36,319 bases of DNA from UBA1723 sp045641065 (GTDB taxonomy: Bacteria; Bacteroidota; Bacteroidia; Bacteroidales; Paludibacteraceae). Positions 1 through 8,078 of this stretch are shown here, one piece after another. A model generated the notes under the pieces. It saw nothing but the letters and a program-made list of their open reading frames with translations. It was not told the DNA's origin and searched no databases. Position 1 is the first letter of the stretch. Every line of letters starts with the position of its first letter. A program made the translations under genes and the position numbers. The stretch spans positions 1-36,319 of the forward strand of contig JAZUGF010000154.1 in the NCBI GenBank assembly GCA_045641065.1, read 5' to 3'.

Positions 1-406
1 TAACCACGGAAGACACGGAAATCACGGAGGAACGTAAAATTTCCGTAAAATGATTCATAAAATTTGAACACGTGTTTTATTAACCACGGAAGACACGGAA
101 ATCACGGTGAAACGTAAAATTTCCGTAAATTGTTCGTAAAATTTGAAAACGTGTTTTATAACCACGGAAGACACGGAAATCACGGAGGAACGTAAAATTT
201 CCGTAAAATGATTCATAAAATTTGAACACGTGTTTTATTAACCACGGAAGACACGGAAATCACGGAGAAACGTAAAATTTCCGTAAATTGTTCGTAAAAT
301 TTGAAAACGTGTTTTATAACCACGGAAGACACGGAAATCACGGAGAAACGTAAAATTTCCGTAAATGATTCATAAAATTTGAAAACGTGTTTTATAACCA
401 CGGAAG
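1..406. repeat. Five ~80-bp tandem repeats with A-B-A-B higher-order pattern
   Basis: Units begin near 1, 81, 159, 239 and 317, and a sixth is cut off after about 12 bases at 395-406. Each starts with a core of three short ACGG-containing words (accacgg / acacgg / atcacgg). Each also carries an 8-bp inverted pair, ACGGAAAT...ATTTCCGT (15-22 with 39-46 in the first unit), so single-stranded copies can fold. Units 1 and 3 share one variant of the second half (aaaatgattcat...gaacacg). Units 2 and 4 share another (aaattgttcgt...gaaaacg). Unit 5 is a hybrid of the two. The array therefore seems to have grown by duplicating a ~158-bp dimer. Short ORFs that read through it simply translate the repeat and are not genes. 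Confidence 0.95.
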
Positions 407-411
407 TTCGC

Positions 412-524
412 CCACGGTAGCCAATCGTCTGCGACGATCGTCAATCATGGGCTGATAGAGCAACCGTATCCACGGTTGTGATGGAGATCCGTAGAGACGT
501 GCCATGCCCCGTCTTGCGTGTGTT
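412..524 (+). repeat. Left arm of ~115-bp inverted repeat flanking the hsd locus
   Basis: Read in reverse complement this stretch matches 8079-8194 along its whole length. There is a perfect 25-bp match (412-436 with 8170-8194), a 12-bp match (488-499 with 8105-8116) and a 14-bp match (511-524 with 8079-8092), with short indels and mismatches between. It contains a partly palindromic GTAGAGACG...CCCCGTCT segment of the kind found scattered in intergenic DNA. It directly abuts the tandem array on the left and the hexanucleotide microsatellite on the right. Confidence 0.9.
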
Positions 525-675
525 GTTTTCGTTTTCGTCTTCGTTTTCGTTTTCGTTTTCGTTTTCGTCTTCGTTTTCGTTTTCGTTTTCGTCTTCGTCT
601 TCGTCTTCGTTTTCGTTTTCGTCTTCGTCTTCGTCTTCGTCTTCGTCTTCGTCTTCGTCTTCGTTTTCGTTTTCG
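525..675. repeat. Hexanucleotide microsatellite, ~25 units of GTTTTC/GTCTTC
   Basis: About 151 bp made only of the hexamers GTTTTC and GTCTTC, in irregular order. Because the unit is six bases long, long apparent ORFs exist in several frames (Lys-Thr, Arg/Lys-rich, Ser-Phe, Val-Phe and Arg-Phe/Leu runs). These are by-products, not proteins. The array ends 25 bp before the likely -7 element of the hsdM promoter, so unit gain or loss could affect upstream promoter DNA. No effect on a reading frame is expected. Confidence 0.95.
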
Positions 676-700
676 ACAATTCATTTCCAATTGTTTTCAT

Positions 701-708
701 TATCTTTG
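701..708 (+). promoter_or_regulatory. Bacteroidota-type -7 element (TATCTTTG) for hsdM operon
   Basis: An exact match to the TAnnTTTG consensus lies 92 bp upstream of the hsdM start. The expected -33 position falls around 671-680, at the right edge of the microsatellite, where TTTCG is the closest match to a TTTG/TTG box. Transcription would start near 713-716 and leave a leader of about 85 nt. The consensus match is seen directly; promoter activity is inferred. Confidence 0.6.
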
Positions 709-799
709 TAGACGTACACTAATGATTAAAATATTGTGATTGATATTGTGTTAGATCGGTAATAATCACTAACTTTATAGCGGATAAAGAGTTAAGATA

Positions 800-2308
800 A
801 TGATTACAGGAGAAGTTAGAAATCGTATAGACCAGATATGGGACGCTTTTTGGACAGGTGGTATCGCCAATCCAATCGATGTGCTTGAGCAGATGACCTT
901 TATGTTTTTCATAAAGATGATCGATGACATTCAGATTGAGAAGGAGGCTACAGCAAAGATGCTTGACATTCCGTTGGCAAGACCTATCTTCAAGGAGGGT
1001 ATGTGGCACAATCCTGATATTCCTGCTTCTGATACGAGCAAGGACATTCCTTACGAAAAATTCCGTTGGCAAAATTTCAAGGATTATACTCCTGAACAAC
1101 TGTTTTTCCACTTCCGTGAAAATATATTCCCATTCATAAAGACGCTTGACGGTGACAGTGAAACTGCGTTCTCTACTTTTATGAAGGACGCCACTTTCAA
1201 GATTCCGTCTGCCCACGTGCTTGGCAAGGTGATTGATGGTATCTCCAAACTTGATACTAACAACCGTGATATGATGGGTGACGTATATGAGTATGCTTTG
1301 TATAAGATGGCATCAAGCGGTACAAACGGACAGTTCCGCACTCCACGTCATATTATCCGTATGATGGTTGAACTTATGAAGCCGACTTTGAACGACACTA
1401 TCTGTGACCCTGCTATGGGTTCTGCAGGTTTCATTGTTGAGGCTGCGAAATATATTGTGAACTCACATTCTTCTGAGATGTATGTCGCTGAGAACACTCG
1501 TCACTACAAGACTACGATGTTCAACGGATTCGATACCGACCAAACGATGTTGAGAATCGGAGCAATGAACTTGATGCTTCACGGCGTCGAAGAACCTCAT
1601 ATTGAATACCGAGATAGTTTGTCTACTGACAACAATGACGAGAACCTTTACGATTTGATTTTGGCTAATCCTCCGTTTGCCGGCAGTTTGGATGAAGGTA
1701 TTGTGAATAAATCACTGCACGCAATCGCTCCGACAAAGAAGACGGAATTGCTTTTCATCTCACTTTTCATCCGCTCGTTGAAGATTGCGGGTAGATGTGC
1801 AAGCATTGTGCCTGACGGTGTGTTGTTCGGAAACAGCAAGGCACACAAATCAGTACGCAAGGAGTTGGTGGAGAACCAACGTCTACAAGCAGTCATTTCT
1901 ATGCCAAGTGGCGTGTTCCAACCATATAGTGGTGTGTCGACGGCGGTGTTGATTTTCACTAAGACCAACCACGGAGGCACTGACAAAGTGTGGTTTTATG
2001 ATATGAAGGCTGACGGCTTCACTCTTGACCAAAAGCGAACTGAGTGTAAGGAGAATGATATCCCCGACATCATTGCCAGATTCAATAAACTTGAAAAAGA
2101 GACCAGCAGAACTCGTAAAGACCAATCTTTTTTGGTTAGCATTGATGATATCCGAGCTAACGATTACGACCTAAGCATCAACAAGTACAAGGAGGTTGAG
2201 CGTGAGGTGGTAGTGTATGAAGAGCCATCTGTCATACTTGGACGCATTGAGGAGCGTGTGAACAATATCCAATCTGCTTTGGTGGAGTTTAGATCTAAAT
2301 TCTTGTAG
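800..2308 (+). CDS. hsdM: Type I restriction-modification N6-adenine methyltransferase subunit (HsdM)
   Basis: 502 residues, usual length for HsdM. It would methylate adenine in the target chosen by HsdS and form part of both the methylase (M2S) and the full restriction complex. The N-terminal helical HsdM_N region covers about residues 1-140. The N6_Mtase domain follows, with QFRTPRHIIRMMV at about 178-190. The S-adenosylmethionine-binding motif DPAMGSAGF is at 203-211 (second Gly of the usual DPxxGSGGF replaced by Ala) and the catalytic NPPF is at 290-293. The ATG at 800 starts directly at the conserved N-terminal segment. It heads an operon with the nuclease, hsdS and hsdR genes. A stop at 2306-2308 is followed at once by an abortive copy of the hsdS start. 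Both catalytic motifs are intact, so the enzyme is probably active. Confidence 0.95.
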   Translation: MITGEVRNRIDQIWDAFWTGGIANPIDVLEQMTFMFFIKMIDDIQIEKEATAKMLDIPLARPIFKEGMWHNPDIPASDTSKDIPYEKFRWQNFKDYTPEQLFFHFRENIFPFIKTLDGDSETAFSTFMKDATFKIPSAHVLGKVIDGISKLDTNNRDMMGDVYEYALYKMASSGTNGQFRTPRHIIRMMVELMKPTLNDTICDPAMGSAGFIVEAAKYIVNSHSSEMYVAENTRHYKTTMFNGFDTDQTMLRIGAMNLMLHGVEEPHIEYRDSLSTDNNDENLYDLILANPPFAGSLDEGIVNKSLHAIAPTKKTELLFISLFIRSLKIAGRCASIVPDGVLFGNSKAHKSVRKELVENQRLQAVISMPSGVFQPYSGVSTAVLIFTKTNHGGTDKVWFYDMKADGFTLDQKRTECKENDIPDIIARFNKLEKETSRTRKDQSFLVSIDDIRANDYDLSINKYKEVEREVVVYEEPSVILGRIEERVNNIQSALVEFRSKFL

Positions 2309-2309
2309 T

Positions 2310-2342
2310 ATGAAGCACGATTGGGAATATAAGATGTATTGA
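2310..2342 (+). pseudogene. Abortive copy 1 of the hsdS start (10 codons)
   Basis: Immediately after the hsdM stop, an ATG begins MKHDWEYKMY and then a stop. The first 15 bases (atgaagcacgattgg) are identical to the true hsdS start at 3565. The position one base after hsdM is where hsdS would lie in an uninterrupted hsdM-hsdS pair. I read it as the leftover 5' end of an hsdS copy that was displaced or deleted; it is too short to be a functional protein. Confidence 0.7.
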
Positions 2343-2361
2343 GTCTATAAAGAATCAGTAG

Positions 2362-3408
2362 ATGAAAGATTTAGTAAAAACTGACGATTGCGTCAACGAC
2401 ATAAAGAGCATTATTGAGCAAGGCAGACAGGCGGCTTATTCGTCGGTCAACCTTGTGATGATTCATACCTACTGGAATGTGGGTAGACGAATAGTTGAGG
2501 AGGAACAAAACGGTTCGGAACGAGCTGAGTATGGCAAGCAACTTTTGAAGAATCTTGCAAATCAACTGAAGCCCCTATATGGAGATTCTTTTAGCGAGCG
2601 CAATCTATTCTATTATCGTAAGTTTTACATTGATTTTCAAAATGTTGAGATTTTGAACGCATGCGTTCAAAATTTAAAATGGACCCATTTCCGCACATTG
2701 CTTCGTGTCTCTGATGAGGATGCCCGAATCTGGTATATGAAAGAGGCAAACGAACAGATGTGGAGTACTCGCACATTGGACAGAAATATATCAACTCAAT
2801 ATTATTACCGTCTTTTGCAATCTCCAAAGAAAGAGGCAGTCATTGCAGAGATGCAAGAAAAAACATCTCAATTTCAGCAAAACAAGTTTGAACTACTAAA
2901 AAGTCCGATTGTAGCGGAATTTTTGGGATACAAGACTGAAGACGCATATACGGAGAAAGAATTGGAGACGTCGATTCTATCGCATATCCGAGATTTCTTG
3001 ATGGAGATAGGCAAAGGATTTGCTTTCGTTGCACGTCAACAGCATATCGTGACGGAAACGGAGGATTATTATATCGACCTTGTATTCTATAACATCGAAT
3101 TGAGATGCTACGTGCTTGTGGACTTGAAGATGGGTAAGGTTACGCATCAGGACGTCGGGCAGATGGATATGTACGTCAGAATGTACGACGATTTGAAACG
3201 CAAGTCAGACGAAAATCCAACCATTGGCATTCTGCTTTGTTCTGAGACAAACGAAGATATCGCCCGTTATTCAGTGTTGCATGACAGCGACCAGCTTTTT
3301 ATGGCTAAGTACTTGACTTATCTTCCTTCGGAAGAACAACTGCGTGCCGAGATAGAGAAACAAAAGGAAATTTTCTATCTTCAGCATCCTGAACTAAAAC
3401 CAGAGTGA
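2362..3408 (+). CDS. YhcG/DUF1016 family PDDEXK nuclease-domain protein
   Basis: 348 residues, typical of the family. The N-terminal DUF1016_N domain (about 12-165) contains SVNLVMIHTYWNVGRRIVEEEQ and the YGKQLLKNLANQL segment. The C-terminal domain (about 175-330) has a PD-(D/E)xK nuclease-like core: D239 in YYIDLVFYN, then D254 and K256 in VLVDLK, followed by GQMDMYV. Members of this family are often found beside or inside type I RM loci, and their substrate is not well established. Here the gene sits between hsdM and hsdS, in the same direction, with copies of the hsdS start on both sides. That suggests it arrived as an insertion. It could be an added restriction or defence nuclease; that role is inference. 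Confidence 0.88.
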   Translation: MKDLVKTDDCVNDIKSIIEQGRQAAYSSVNLVMIHTYWNVGRRIVEEEQNGSERAEYGKQLLKNLANQLKPLYGDSFSERNLFYYRKFYIDFQNVEILNACVQNLKWTHFRTLLRVSDEDARIWYMKEANEQMWSTRTLDRNISTQYYYRLLQSPKKEAVIAEMQEKTSQFQQNKFELLKSPIVAEFLGYKTEDAYTEKELETSILSHIRDFLMEIGKGFAFVARQQHIVTETEDYYIDLVFYNIELRCYVLVDLKMGKVTHQDVGQMDMYVRMYDDLKRKSDENPTIGILLCSETNEDIARYSVLHDSDQLFMAKYLTYLPSEEQLRAEIEKQKEIFYLQHPELKPE

Positions 3409-3436
3409 TGTTAACTAAATCATTTAAGCCGATATT

Positions 3437-3459
3437 TTTTGAATATGAAGCACGATTGG
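3437..3459 (+). repeat. 23-bp direct repeat of the hsdS start region (copy paired with 3557-3579)
   Basis: Positions 3437-3459 and 3557-3579 are identical over 23 bp, covering the eight bases before the hsdS ATG and its first five codons. The copies are 120 bp apart. The shorter copy at 2310 shares the coding part only. These repeats mark the edges of the stretch that separates hsdM from the working hsdS. Confidence 0.9.
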
Positions 3460-3492
3460 GAATACGATAAAATGCTAAATGCTAAATGCTGA
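3445..3492 (+). pseudogene. Abortive copy 2 of the hsdS start (15 codons)
   Basis: An ATG at 3445 begins MKHDWEYDKMLNAKC and then stops. The identity to hsdS lasts for the first five codons. After Glu-Tyr the sequence runs into an AGCATTT-type repeat. Copies 1 and 2 agree with each other slightly further (MKHDWEY) than with the live hsdS (MKHDWK), suggesting they come from one older hsdS allele and the present hsdS from another. Confidence 0.65.
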
Positions 3493-3494
3493 AT
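3471..3494. repeat. Short AATGCTA-type tandem repeat
   Basis: Three to four near-copies of the heptamer family AATGCTA/AATGCTG. In reverse complement it reads aattcagcatttagcattt, the same word set that occurs on the plus strand before pgk (about 35235-35264). It is an intergenic repeat with no coding capacity. Confidence 0.7.
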
Positions 3495-3564
3495 TAATTC
3501 CTGCGTCACATGCGACGGGTTATCATTCCGTCGAATTGGACTAATGACTAGATAAATTTTGAAT

Positions 3565-4719
3565 ATGAAGCACGATTGGAAACAACATATCTTCTCAAAT
3601 GTATTTGATTTACAGATGGGGAAAACACCAGACAGAAAGTCGCCTGAATTATTTGAAGGAGACAATGTTTGGGTTACTATAAGCGATTTGGATGGTGTGA
3701 ACATTTCTTCCTCAAAAGAGCATATTTCCGATGAAGCAGCATCAAAGATAAAGATAGTTAAAAAAGGAACTGTCATAATGAGTTTTAAGCTATCCGTTGG
3801 AAAAGCTGCTATTGCATCAAAAGACCTCTATACCAATGAAGCCATTATGGCATTCAATGTAAATGATGGTTATGACATCAACAATAAGTTTTTGTATTAC
3901 TATTTGTCAGGTTATAATTGGGAAGGTGGAAACAGAGCTGTAATGGGAGTCACTTTGAATAAAGCAACTATATCAAAGCAAATTATCTCTCTTCCCCCTC
4001 TCCCCACACAGCAATCTATAGTTTCCGAACTAGATTCGCTGTCAAAAATCATAGTAGACTGCAAGGAGACGCTTAAAGATTACGATGCGTTGGAACAGTC
4101 TATCTTCTATGATATGTTTGGCGACCCTGTCAAGAATGAGAAGGGTTGGGATGTGAAGAAGTTGGGAGATTGTTGTTCTGAATTAAAGTATGGGACAAGT
4201 CGTCCTGCTTGTGAAAATGGGCAATACAAATATTTGAGAATGGGCAATCTAACATTAGATGGTCATCTTGATTTGGCAGACTTGAAAACAATAGACATTC
4301 CAGACGACGAAATAGACAAGTGTATTGTCAAATATGGAGATATACTGTTCAATAGGACAAATAGTATGGAACTAATTGGCAAAACATGTATGTTTGATTT
4401 GGAAGAACCGATGGTTATTGCAGGATATATAATCAGAGTTAGATTGTTCGATACACTTAACCCACGATTCTTATCAATTATGTTCAATCTGCCTTCGTTG
4501 AAACTTTTACTTAAAAGTATGGCAAAGGGAGCAGTTAATCAAGCAAATATAAACTCAAAGGAATTAGCATCAATTAGAGTAATTCTTCCCCCTCTCCCTC
4601 TCCAGCAACAATTTGCCTCAAAGATAGAAGCAATCGAAAAGATGAAGTCGGAGACAAAGAAGGCGTTGCAAGAGGCAGAGACGTTGTTCAACGCAAGAAT
4701 GGACTATTGGTTTAACTGA
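3565..4719 (+). CDS. hsdS: Type I restriction-modification specificity subunit (HsdS)
   Basis: 384 residues from the ATG at 3565; a TTG two codons upstream is less likely. HsdS holds the two target recognition domains (TRDs) that read the two halves of a split DNA target. TRD1 covers about 1-145 (HIFSNVFDLQMGKTP ... GTVIMSFKLSVGKAAI). The first conserved helical region begins at LPPLPTQQSIV. The junction FYDMFGDPVKNEKGW introduces TRD2, with GDILFNRTNSMELIGKT inside it. The second conserved region begins ILPPLPLQQQF and ends in a long charged helix. Both TRDs and both spacer helices are present, so the subunit looks complete. A 14-bp identical stretch (3991-4004 and 4585-4598) lies in the two conserved regions. 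No site-specific recombinase gene is nearby. Confidence 0.93.
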   Translation: MKHDWKQHIFSNVFDLQMGKTPDRKSPELFEGDNVWVTISDLDGVNISSSKEHISDEAASKIKIVKKGTVIMSFKLSVGKAAIASKDLYTNEAIMAFNVNDGYDINNKFLYYYLSGYNWEGGNRAVMGVTLNKATISKQIISLPPLPTQQSIVSELDSLSKIIVDCKETLKDYDALEQSIFYDMFGDPVKNEKGWDVKKLGDCCSELKYGTSRPACENGQYKYLRMGNLTLDGHLDLADLKTIDIPDDEIDKCIVKYGDILFNRTNSMELIGKTCMFDLEEPMVIAGYIIRVRLFDTLNPRFLSIMFNLPSLKLLLKSMAKGAVNQANINSKELASIRVILPPLPLQQQFASKIEAIEKMKSETKKALQEAETLFNARMDYWFN

Positions 4720-4731
4720 TAAGTGACTATT

Positions 4732-7700
4732 ATGAGAAATTTTGATTTCTTACAAGATATAACTGAGTTTAAGACTCTCTATGGACACTGCTTCACAGCC
4801 GAGGAAAAACAAGCGTATGACCCCGACTACTCGGCTATCGCAAGCCGTCGTGCGTTGGAATATCTTGTCAAGACCATATACGTTCGTAACGAATATGTCC
4901 GTGGTGAGAACTGGGATCTACACCAGATGATTAATGATGAGCAGTTCCAAAACTTTCTTGGTCATGGTTATGAAATCCGTGAACGACTAAAACTAATCAG
5001 AAAGGTTGGTAACAAGTCGGCTCACGAAGGTGGTGTACGCAAGAATGAGGCTTACCTTGCAGTGGAATATCTCTATTCCTTCGTCGGAATGGTGATGATA
5101 CGATTCGGCAAGATTAAGGAGTTGCCTAAATTCAATCCGTCGCTGATTCCATTAAAACCAGAACCAGTCATTTCAGTCGCACCGTCTACAGATACCACAC
5201 CGAAAACAGAAGAGATTAAGGATTTGCCAAAAATCCCTACTATCGCTGATGTGCCTGTGCCAGAGAGCAATTTGTCGGAAGAAGAGACACGTCGTCTATT
5301 CATAGATGTAATGCTCCAAGAGGCTGGTTGGCAAGTGCTTGAAGAGAAAGGTCTGGTGGCAGCATCCAAAGCTTGTATAGAAGTCAAAGTCGACGGAATG
5401 CCCACTCCATCTGGTACTGGATATTGTGATTATGTGCTATTCGGTGCTGATGGTAATCCACTTGCAGTTATCGAGGCAAAGAAGGCACTGACCGATTTGA
5501 ATGTTGGCCATAATCAAGCAAAACTATATGCCGATTGCTTGGAGAAGAAATATGGTGTTCTCCCTATCATCTATGTTAGCAATGGATATCAGACACATAT
5601 CATGGATGGTATCTATCCGTCACGTCAGGTGTATGGCTTCCATATTGCCGATGAACTCTCAACGCTTATAAAAAGGCGTGACAGAGGAATTATGAAAGAC
5701 CTTCGTGTCAACGATAGTATAACTAACCGAGCATATCAAAAGCAAGCAGTAAAGGCGGTTTGTGAGCATTTCAATAATAAGCGACGCAAGGGATTGCTGG
5801 TGATGGCGACAGGTACTGGTAAAACCAGAGTCTCTATCTCGCTTGTTGATGTACTTACTCGCAACGCTTGGGCAAAGAATATTCTTTTCCTTGCCGACAG
5901 AACAGCATTGGTTGACCAAGCAAAGAAAAACTACTCCAAGTTGTTGCCGTCAATGTCATTCAGTGTTTTGTCTGACGCTAAAGGAAATATTGATAAGGAT
6001 GCGAGAATTATGTTCTCCACTTATCAAACCATGATCAACTACATCGATGATGAAAGCAAAGAGTTCTCAATCGGACGCTTTGACTTAATCATTATTGATG
6101 AGGCTCACCGTTCAATCTTCGGACGCTACAAGAGCATCTTATCATACTTTGATTCACTCGTTGTCGGACTAACAGCCACACCTCGTGATGATATGGATAA
6201 GAGCACATACGAGATGTTTGAGATGGAAGGCGGACAACCGAATTTCGCATACGAGATGCAAGATGGAGAGAACGAAGGTTATCTCTGCCGACACAAGGCA
6301 TTTGCGAAAGGCACAATCGTTATGCGAGAGGGTATCAAGTACGACGACCTGTCTGACGATGAAAAGGAGCAGATGGAATCCGTATGGTTGTACGAGGCAG
6401 AAAAGGAAGGTGCTGGTTATGTTGTCCCGACTCCAAGAAATATACAAAGCAACGAGATCTTCAATTACATCTTCAACATCAACACCATTGACTTGGTTAT
6501 CCAAGATTTGATGGAAAATGGCCTTAAAATCAATGAAGGTGACACACTTGGTAAGACCATCATCTTTGCATACAACCATCAGCACGCAGACAAGATAGTT
6601 GAGCGATTCAACGTCCTTTATCCTGAGTTGGGCAAGGATGATTTCTGTCAGTTGATTGATAACTACGTTAAGTTTCCAAAGGCATTGATTGACAAATTTG
6701 AGTTGCGAGACACAATGCCACAGATTGCAGTGTCAGTGGATATGCTCGACGTGGGTGTGGATGTGCCAGACATTTTGAATCTTGTCTTCTTCAAACCGGT
6801 GAAAAGCAAGATCAAGTTCGTGCAGATGATTGGTAGAGGCACACGTTTGTCGGAGAATATCTATGGCGACGGAAAGGATAAAGACCTATTCTACATCTTT
6901 GACTGGTGTGGCAACTTTGATTTCTTCGGTAAGAATCCAAACGGAGTTGAGGCTGTATCAACCATTTCATTGACCGCACATATATTCCGTATGAAGTCGG
7001 AAATTGCTTGCTGGTTGCAGTCGGCAGATTACCAAACTAACGAGTTCACAAAGGCACTTCACGACAAGTGGAAAAACGAGTTGTTGGAGGATGTTCGTGG
7101 TTTGAGTGATTCCAGAATATGCGTAAGAGAGAACTGGCAGTACGTTGACAAATTCAGAAACCAAAAGTCTTGGGAAAGTCTGACATCAACCGACGTCTAC
7201 GACCTGAAAACCTTCGTCGCACCGCTACTTATTGGAAGTCAGAACGATTTGGATGCAAAACGTTTTGACGCACAAATGATGTTGATCGAACTGTCAAAAC
7301 TAGATGGCGTCACCAATGCCAGTTTGGCGAAAAAGCGAACTATTAACATCTGCCAGATTCTACACGACAAGAAAGCCAATTTGCCAGAGGTGATGGCAAA
7401 GATGGATACTATCAAGCAGGTACTGACTAATACATTCTGGGATAATTTGACAATTGAGAATCTTGAAAAGGTCAGAACCGACCTAAGAGATTTGATGCAT
7501 ATCTTCAAGAATGAAAAAGGTAAGATATTCTTTGTCAAGATCGGAGATGAGGTTGTAGACCAAGGTGAAACTGAGGTTGTGATTACGCCAATCACATACA
7601 AGCAAAGAGTCATTGACTATTTGGAAGAGCATCACGATTTGCCAGTGATTGAGAAAATCAAACACATCAAGCAACTGGATGCTGATGACATCAAACAGCT

Positions 7701-8049
7701 GGAGCAGATTCTATGGAATGAACTCGGTAGCAAGAATGAGTATGATGAGCAGACCAATAAGATGCTATGCGGAGACAATGTTGCCGTATTCATCCGCAGT
7801 GTGATTGGTATTGAAAAGCAAGAAGCATTGAAGATATTCTCAGACCTGCTGTCCAATATGAACCTCAATTCAATGCAAGAGGAATTCTTGAAGACGGTGC
7901 TCAACTACGTTTGTGCCAACGGTGATATTGAAGGTAAGAACCTAATGGAATCGCCATTCAAAGAATACTCACCACTGAAGTTGTTTGGAGACAAGTTGTC
8001 GGTGGTCGGTCAGTTCGTAAAGAAATTGCACGATGTGGTGAGAGCGTAA
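4732..8049 (+). CDS. hsdR: Type I restriction endonuclease/translocase subunit (HsdR) with N-terminal DUF4145
   Basis: 1,105 residues from the ATG at 4732 (an in-frame GTG at 4723 is possible). The motor subunit uses ATP to pull DNA past the bound complex and cuts at a distance. Domain order: a DUF4145-like helical region (about 1-110, with ALEYLVKTIY and VGNKSAHEG); a Pro-rich linker; the HSDR_N nuclease fold with D233 and the E248-A-K250 motif; a helicase core with Walker A (ATGTGKT at 359-365), DEAH (456-459) and LTATPRDD; then the second RecA lobe with a Q..GRGTR-type motif (QMIGRGTRL); then an EcoEI-type C-terminal region. All catalytic motifs are intact. The gene starts 12 bp after hsdS stops, and the stop at 8047-8049 is followed by the right inverted-repeat arm. 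Confidence 0.95.
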   Translation: MRNFDFLQDITEFKTLYGHCFTAEEKQAYDPDYSAIASRRALEYLVKTIYVRNEYVRGENWDLHQMINDEQFQNFLGHGYEIRERLKLIRKVGNKSAHEGGVRKNEAYLAVEYLYSFVGMVMIRFGKIKELPKFNPSLIPLKPEPVISVAPSTDTTPKTEEIKDLPKIPTIADVPVPESNLSEEETRRLFIDVMLQEAGWQVLEEKGLVAASKACIEVKVDGMPTPSGTGYCDYVLFGADGNPLAVIEAKKALTDLNVGHNQAKLYADCLEKKYGVLPIIYVSNGYQTHIMDGIYPSRQVYGFHIADELSTLIKRRDRGIMKDLRVNDSITNRAYQKQAVKAVCEHFNNKRRKGLLVMATGTGKTRVSISLVDVLTRNAWAKNILFLADRTALVDQAKKNYSKLLPSMSFSVLSDAKGNIDKDARIMFSTYQTMINYIDDESKEFSIGRFDLIIIDEAHRSIFGRYKSILSYFDSLVVGLTATPRDDMDKSTYEMFEMEGGQPNFAYEMQDGENEGYLCRHKAFAKGTIVMREGIKYDDLSDDEKEQMESVWLYEAEKEGAGYVVPTPRNIQSNEIFNYIFNINTIDLVIQDLMENGLKINEGDTLGKTIIFAYNHQHADKIVERFNVLYPELGKDDFCQLIDNYVKFPKALIDKFELRDTMPQIAVSVDMLDVGVDVPDILNLVFFKPVKSKIKFVQMIGRGTRLSENIYGDGKDKDLFYIFDWCGNFDFFGKNPNGVEAVSTISLTAHIFRMKSEIACWLQSADYQTNEFTKALHDKWKNELLEDVRGLSDSRICVRENWQYVDKFRNQKSWESLTSTDVYDLKTFVAPLLIGSQNDLDAKRFDAQMMLIELSKLDGVTNASLAKKRTINICQILHDKKANLPEVMAKMDTIKQVLTNTFWDNLTIENLEKVRTDLRDLMHIFKNEKGKIFFVKIGDEVVDQGETEVVITPITYKQRVIDYLEEHHDLPVIEKIKHIKQLDADDIKQLEQILWNELGSKNEYDEQTNKMLCGDNVAVFIRSVIGIEKQEALKIFSDLLSNMNLNSMQEEFLKTVLNYVCANGDIEGKNLMESPFKEYSPLKLFGDKLSVVGQFVKKLHDVVRA

Positions 8050-8078
8050 AAACTTCGTTCGGTATTGCCTTCCAGGCA

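Noticed and set aside
1..406. Possible CRISPR array
   Set aside because: The whole ~80-bp unit repeats with no unique spacers, and no cas genes are present in the window.
392..739. Several ORFs in and around the hexanucleotide tract (Lys-Thr, Arg/Lys, Ser-Phe, Val-Phe repeats)
   Set aside because: A stop-free six-base repeat opens several frames at once. None has a plausible start, composition or homology.
3565..4719. Invertible hsdS (shufflon) with a local recombinase
   Set aside because: No recombinase gene and no inverted hsdS copy lie in the window. Only direct repeats of the start are seen, so active inversion is not supported here.
5073..5405. 110-codon minus-strand ORF within hsdR
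   Set aside because: Shadow of the hsdR linker and nuclease domain; no independent signals.
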